From contig JAISKR010000231.1 of assembly GCA_031260845.1 (NCBI GenBank), positions 1 through 11,343 of the forward strand: a stretch of 11,343 nucleotides of DNA. Reading direction: 5' to 3'. A program made the translations under genes and the position numbers. The notes beneath the pieces were generated by a model that did not search any database, was not told the origin of the DNA, and worked only from the letters and a program-made list of their open reading frames with translations. Shown here in pieces: positions 8,320 to 11,343 of the stretch. This DNA comes from Bacteroidales bacterium. Lineage in GTDB: Bacteria > Bacteroidota > Bacteroidia > Bacteroidales > UBA4181. Every line of letters begins with the position of its first letter. The stretch's first letter is position 1.

Positions 8320-8416
8320 CAGTTCGGTAGAAGATGAAATATACCCGCCCCGGACAGTCATTTTAATTTTTTGTATCTTCTATTTGTGTCTTCTATATAA
8401 GAAAGCTGTTTTTATT

Positions 8417-8448
8417 TTTCATTATATCAACAGATAATGCTATCTTTG
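8417..8448 (+). promoter_or_regulatory. Bacteroidetes-type promoter of the toxin-antitoxin operon
   Basis: TATCTTTG at 8441-8448 matches the -7 consensus TAnnTTTG exactly. TTTC at 8417-8420 is one mismatch from the -33 TTTG, with a 20-bp spacer. The start of transcription would fall near 8454, leaving a leader of only about 14 nt before the first gene at 8468. Confidence 0.7.
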
Positions 8449-8467
8449 CGGGGTGAAATATTAAAAA

Positions 8468-8713
8468 ATGAATCGAATGGAAAATTCAGGCGTTGCTTTT
8501 GTGCAACCATCCCAAGAACCTCCCACCCGTGAACATATTTCGGGGGTGGAGTACGATGAGAACGGAAATCCGATATGGTACACTGTGGAAGAGTGGTTTG
8601 ACGAGTTGGACAAACGACTGATAACTCACTATGGCGAAGATTTTCGTCAATTGGTGAATCAATCGCGCACCGAATGGAATAAAGGAGATGATTGGCATTT
8701 TGACCTTTTATGA
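8468..8713 (+). CDS. Small acidic protein, putative antitoxin of a ParE/RelE-type module
   Basis: An 81-aa protein that I do not recognise as any named family. The first 25 residues look disordered (QPSQEPPT). A short segment, YDENGNPIWYTVEEW (29-43), leads into an amphipathic helix at about 39-65 (EEWFDELDKRLITHYGEDFRQLV), and the C-terminus ends WHFDLL. Its size, acidity, own promoter and position 16 nt before a ParE-like gene fit an antitoxin that neutralises the toxin through its helix. There is no obvious ribbon-helix-helix, helix-turn-helix or AbrB DNA-binding domain, so autoregulation of the usual kind is not evident. Met4 (8477) is an alternative start; the first ATG is kept because it is nearer the predicted promoter. 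Function inferred from context. Confidence 0.75.
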   Translation: MNRMENSGVAFVQPSQEPPTREHISGVEYDENGNPIWYTVEEWFDELDKRLITHYGEDFRQLVNQSRTEWNKGDDWHFDLL

Positions 8714-8729
8714 TTAATTTACCCACCCG

Positions 8730-9035
8730 ATGCAGGAATATCAGATTCGTGTATTGCCGGAAGCAATGATAGATATTAATGATGTATATCATTATATCGT
8801 TGATGAATTGTGTGCACCTTTGACGGCAAACAACTATCGAAAAGGAATATTTAACACCATCAACAAACTTCGTATCATCGGCGGTGCCCTTGCCGTCAGT
8901 CCGCAGGAATACCTCCAAGGACTCTATGGACCCGGTGCCCGAACCATCGTTTACAAAAAGATGACCATTGTTTATAGCCTGATAGATGATATAGTAATTG
9001 TCCGCCGCGTGATGGCAAGCAGGATGGTGAAATAG
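8730..9035 (+). CDS. ParE/RelE-superfamily toxin
   Basis: A 101-aa protein with the layout of the ParE/RelE fold. The N-terminal strand is YQIRVLPEA, and two helices follow (about 12-26 and 31-48, including HYIVDEL and NNYRKGIFNTINKL). Then comes the strand-rich half with R71, Y75, K76-K77 and Y82 (ARTIVYKKMTIVYSLIDD), and the ending IVIVRRVMASRMVK. RelE members cleave mRNA on the ribosome, while ParE members poison DNA gyrase; the sequence alone does not decide, though the pattern recalls plasmid-stabilisation ParE-like proteins. It follows the putative antitoxin by 16 nt in one operon. No frameshift or truncation is seen, so the toxin may be functional. Confidence 0.8.
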   Translation: MQEYQIRVLPEAMIDINDVYHYIVDELCAPLTANNYRKGIFNTINKLRIIGGALAVSPQEYLQGLYGPGARTIVYKKMTIVYSLIDDIVIVRRVMASRMVK

Positions 9036-9148
9036 GTTTCGACGTGCAACGATTATTTAAGGAGTAGAAATGCGGATATTCCATACCTTTAATTATAACC
9101 GGTTTGGCGCTCATTTTATCCGTATTTTAAAAACTTTTTTTTAACAGA

Positions 9149-9180
9149 TTTGTCATTGTAAATTGAAATATCTACCTTCG
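9149..9180 (+). promoter_or_regulatory. Bacteroidetes-type promoter of the DUF349-pyrG operon
   Basis: TTTG at 9149-9152 and TACCTTCG at 9173-9180 are separated by 20 bp. The -33 element is perfect and the -7 element has one mismatch to TAnnTTTG. Transcription should start near 9186 and leave a leader of about 24 nt before the ATG at 9210. The 110 bp between the toxin stop and this promoter hold no gene; a short AACCGGTT palindrome lies near 9097-9104. Confidence 0.75.
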
Positions 9181-9209
9181 TGCCTTAAATGTCTTAATAT
9201 TTTGATAGT

Positions 9210-11144
9210 ATGACAACCACCTCTAATGCACCTGAAAAACTTGTAGAAGACGAGTTTAATGAAAGCGAAATCAACGATATGACGAGCCATGTCGGGGATG
9301 ATGCGGATACAACAGTATCCCAACCGGTTATGGATAATAATGTGGAGTTGCCCCTTGTTGAATCCAATGATGAACTTACCGAAAATTTCGATGAAGATGA
9401 ACTTCCTGAAAAGGAAATGACGGACTATTCAGCCTACGAACGCAGTGCAATGGTCGAATGTCTGCGCCAATTGGTGGAGAAAGAAGATGTAGATATAGAA
9501 ACCATCAGACCGGAGGTGGACGCCATCAAGTTCCATTTTTACAAAAAAATGCAAGCGGAGCAGGAAGCGAAAAAGCAGAACTTCGTTGATGTGGGCGGCA
9601 AAGAGGAAGAATACATGTACGAAGAAGACGCCGTTGAACTATTGCTGAAAAAGTATTTGAACAAATACCGCGAAATGCGGAATGTACAGCGGGAAGCATC
9701 GGATCGGGAAAAACTCAATAACCTTACTGAAAAGTTAAAAATTATTGATGAACTGAAAGACTTATCGGTAAACAGTGAATCTATCGGCGAGAATTTTCAG
9801 TTATTTCGGGATTTGCAAAACCGTTGGCGAGCGATAGGATTGGTGCCGCAAGCGGAGATAAGGCATATCAGGGAAACTTACCACCATAGCGTGGAGGTGT
9901 TCTACGATTTCATGAAAATCAATAAAGACCTGCGCGATTTGGATTTCAAGCACAATTTAGACGCTAAAACCTCGCTTTGCGAGAAAGCGGAGGCGCTTTT
10001 GGAGGAATCATCCGTGGTGAAAGCCTTTCAGACTCTTCAAGAATATCACGACATTTGGCACGAAATAGGTCCTGTCCCCAAAGAGCAACGGGTGGAGATA
10101 TGGGAGCGTTTCAAAGCCGCTTCCTCGCAAATCAATCGGAAGCATCAAGACTATTTCGACAATCTGAAAGAAAAACGGAAGAAAAACCTTGAAAAGAAAG
10201 AAACCTTGTGCGCCAAAGCGGAAGAAATAGCCGAACGCCCGCTGACCACCATGTCCCAATGGGAAAAAACTTCTAAGGAACTGATAGAAATACAAAAACA
10301 GTGGAATACGGTTGGCGCCGCGTTAAAAAAAGAGAATAACAAGATTAACAAGCGCTTTTATTCCCTGTGCGACAAGTTTTTTGAACGCAAACGCGAATTT
10401 TTCAGCGGCGAGAAAGCGGAACAGGAAAAGAACCTGCAAGCGAAACAGGAACTTTGCGAAAAAGCAGAGGCGCTGAAAGACCGCACAGACTGGAAAATCG
10501 CCACGGATGAAATCATTCAGTTGCAGAAACAGTGGAAAGAGTCAGGCAATGTGCCTTTCAAAAATCGCGAATCCATCTGGAAACGCTTCCGCACAGCCTG
10601 CGATTTTTTCTTCGAACAAAAAAACAAGCACCATTCGTCGGTTGAGTCGCAATACGACAAGAATCTGAAAGCAAAACAAGCGTTGATACTGAAAATTCAG
10701 AACTTTGCTCACACCGATAATTCAGCAAACGATTTGACACAATTGAAGGCGTTTCAGCAGGAATGGAGCGAAATAGGTTATGTGCCTTTCAAGCAGATGA
10801 AATCCATTCAGGACGAATACCGTCAGGCTATCAACAAACAGTTTGATTCGCTGAAAATGGATTCCAAAGAGCGAAATATGCTGCTCTACAAGCACAAGAT
10901 GGAACATTTGGCGGAAAAGCCCCAAGCACGCGGCAAAATCGGTTCGGAACGCGACCGTTTGGTCAGGAAATACCAGCAATTGCAAAGCGATTTAGTGGTT
11001 TGGGAAAACAACATAGGCTTTTTCTCAAAATCGAAAAACTCTCAGGCAATGATTGCCGGCGTTGAGAAAATGATTGAAGAAGGCAGAAATGCGATGAATG
11101 AATTAAAGAATAAAATCGAAATGATAGATAATTTGGAGAATTAA
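9210..11144 (+). CDS. DUF349-repeat coiled-coil protein
   Basis: A 644-aa soluble protein without signal peptide or membrane segment. Residues 1-75 are strongly acidic and low in complexity. Then follow five DUF349 repeats, each marked by a W-x-x-x-G-x-(V/A) core at about residues 205 (RWRAIGLVP), 282 (IWHEIGPVP), 365 (QWNTVGAAL), 441 (QWKESGNVP) and 518 (EWSEIGYVP), a period of about 77 residues. Repeat 3 is the most degenerate, with ALKKEN where the others have VP. The last 80 residues are a charged, probably coiled-coil helix. DUF349 proteins are widespread in Bacteroidota and their biochemical role is not established to my knowledge. The gene ends 6 nt before pyrG, so the two are co-transcribed from the promoter at 9149-9180. 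The first in-frame ATG after the promoter is used as the start. Confidence 0.93.
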   Translation: MTTTSNAPEKLVEDEFNESEINDMTSHVGDDADTTVSQPVMDNNVELPLVESNDELTENFDEDELPEKEMTDYSAYERSAMVECLRQLVEKEDVDIETIRPEVDAIKFHFYKKMQAEQEAKKQNFVDVGGKEEEYMYEEDAVELLLKKYLNKYREMRNVQREASDREKLNNLTEKLKIIDELKDLSVNSESIGENFQLFRDLQNRWRAIGLVPQAEIRHIRETYHHSVEVFYDFMKINKDLRDLDFKHNLDAKTSLCEKAEALLEESSVVKAFQTLQEYHDIWHEIGPVPKEQRVEIWERFKAASSQINRKHQDYFDNLKEKRKKNLEKKETLCAKAEEIAERPLTTMSQWEKTSKELIEIQKQWNTVGAALKKENNKINKRFYSLCDKFFERKREFFSGEKAEQEKNLQAKQELCEKAEALKDRTDWKIATDEIIQLQKQWKESGNVPFKNRESIWKRFRTACDFFFEQKNKHHSSVESQYDKNLKAKQALILKIQNFAHTDNSANDLTQLKAFQQEWSEIGYVPFKQMKSIQDEYRQAINKQFDSLKMDSKERNMLLYKHKMEHLAEKPQARGKIGSERDRLVRKYQQLQSDLVVWENNIGFFSKSKNSQAMIAGVEKMIEEGRNAMNELKNKIEMIDNLEN

Positions 11145-11150
11145 TTAACC

Positions 11151-11343
11151 ATGAAGAACAACAGCAATACACACGCCAGCAAACACATTTTCGTCACCGG
11201 AGGTGTGGCGTCGTCATTAGGGAAAGGAATTATATCCTCATCTATCGGGAAATTACTTCAATCGCGGGGCTACAAGGTAACCATCCAGAAGTTAGACCCC
11301 TACATTAATATAGACCCGGGCACATTGAATCCCTACGAGCATG
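11151..11343 (+). CDS. pyrG: CTP synthase, N-terminal part, cut by window edge
   Basis: The first 64 codons are present, and the frame is open at the right edge. CTP synthase converts UTP to CTP with ATP and ammonia from glutamine, the last step of pyrimidine nucleotide synthesis. The visible part is the start of the amidoligase domain: [14 protein letters not shown] at 14-27 contains the nucleotide-binding loop, and [18 protein letters not shown] (47-64) is the highly conserved following segment. The ten residues before KHIFVTGG are variable, as is usual. It starts 6 nt after the DUF349 gene stop and has no promoter of its own in that gap, so it is expressed with that gene. Confidence 0.97.
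   Translation, partial: MKNNSNTHASKHIFVTGGVASSLGKGIISSSIGKLLQSRGYKVTIQKLDPYINIDPGTLNPYEH

Noticed and set aside
8216..8437. 73-codon plus-strand frame containing the NRTNVDA repeats
   Set aside because: The protein has no recognisable domain, the frame crosses the hairpin element, and it ends within the promoter of the next operon. It is better explained as a repeat in non-coding DNA.
9068..9142. Possible terminator after the toxin gene: AAATGCGGAT and ATCCGTATTT arms followed by T8
   Set aside because: The arms are 40 nt apart, include a G-T wobble, and the T-run is 7 nt away from the stem. It is too weak to call an intrinsic terminator.

Overview
The window comes from a member of the Bacteroidota, most likely an anaerobic Bacteroidales. 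The evidence is a SusC/SusD pair, lipoprotein signals with Cys followed by charged residues, promoters of the Bacteroidetes type (TTTG / TAnnTTTG) instead of -35/-10, weak Shine-Dalgarno sequences, and two sulfatases of the serine type, which need a radical-SAM maturase. No species can be named from the sequence alone.

Region 1 (1-7810, minus strand) is the front of a polysaccharide utilization locus (PUL) for a sulfated glycan. In transcription order it reads susC-like TonB-dependent transporter, susD-like surface glycan-binding lipoprotein, a strong intrinsic terminator, sulfatase, and a second sulfatase that runs off the left edge. SusC and SusD would bind and import the glycan, and the sulfatases would remove sulfate esters at the surface or in the periplasm. 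No glycoside hydrolase, lyase, sulfatase maturase or regulator is in view, so the exact glycan cannot be called.

Region 2 (7811-8467) is a 657-bp non-coding stretch with dense structure. It holds a candidate susC promoter about 365 bp upstream of the gene, with a palindrome at the presumed transcription start. It also holds an uninterrupted (TC)18 dinucleotide microsatellite within the presumed leader and three sets of short direct repeats spaced by one or two helical turns. Two 21-bp tandem repeats, a small perfect hairpin and a promoter for the next operon follow. A leader reading frame crosses the microsatellite, and its stop changes with each repeat unit gained or lost. This makes the locus a candidate for slippage-driven phase variation, which is the most unusual signal in the window.

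Region 3 (8468-9035, plus strand) is a two-gene module that looks like a type II toxin-antitoxin system: a small acidic protein of no recognised family and a ParE/RelE-like toxin.

Region 4 (9149-11343, plus strand) is core genome: a promoter, a 644-aa protein with five DUF349 repeats, and, 6 nt later, the start of pyrG (CTP synthase), cut by the right edge. The PUL and the toxin module therefore sit as accessory DNA next to a housekeeping operon.
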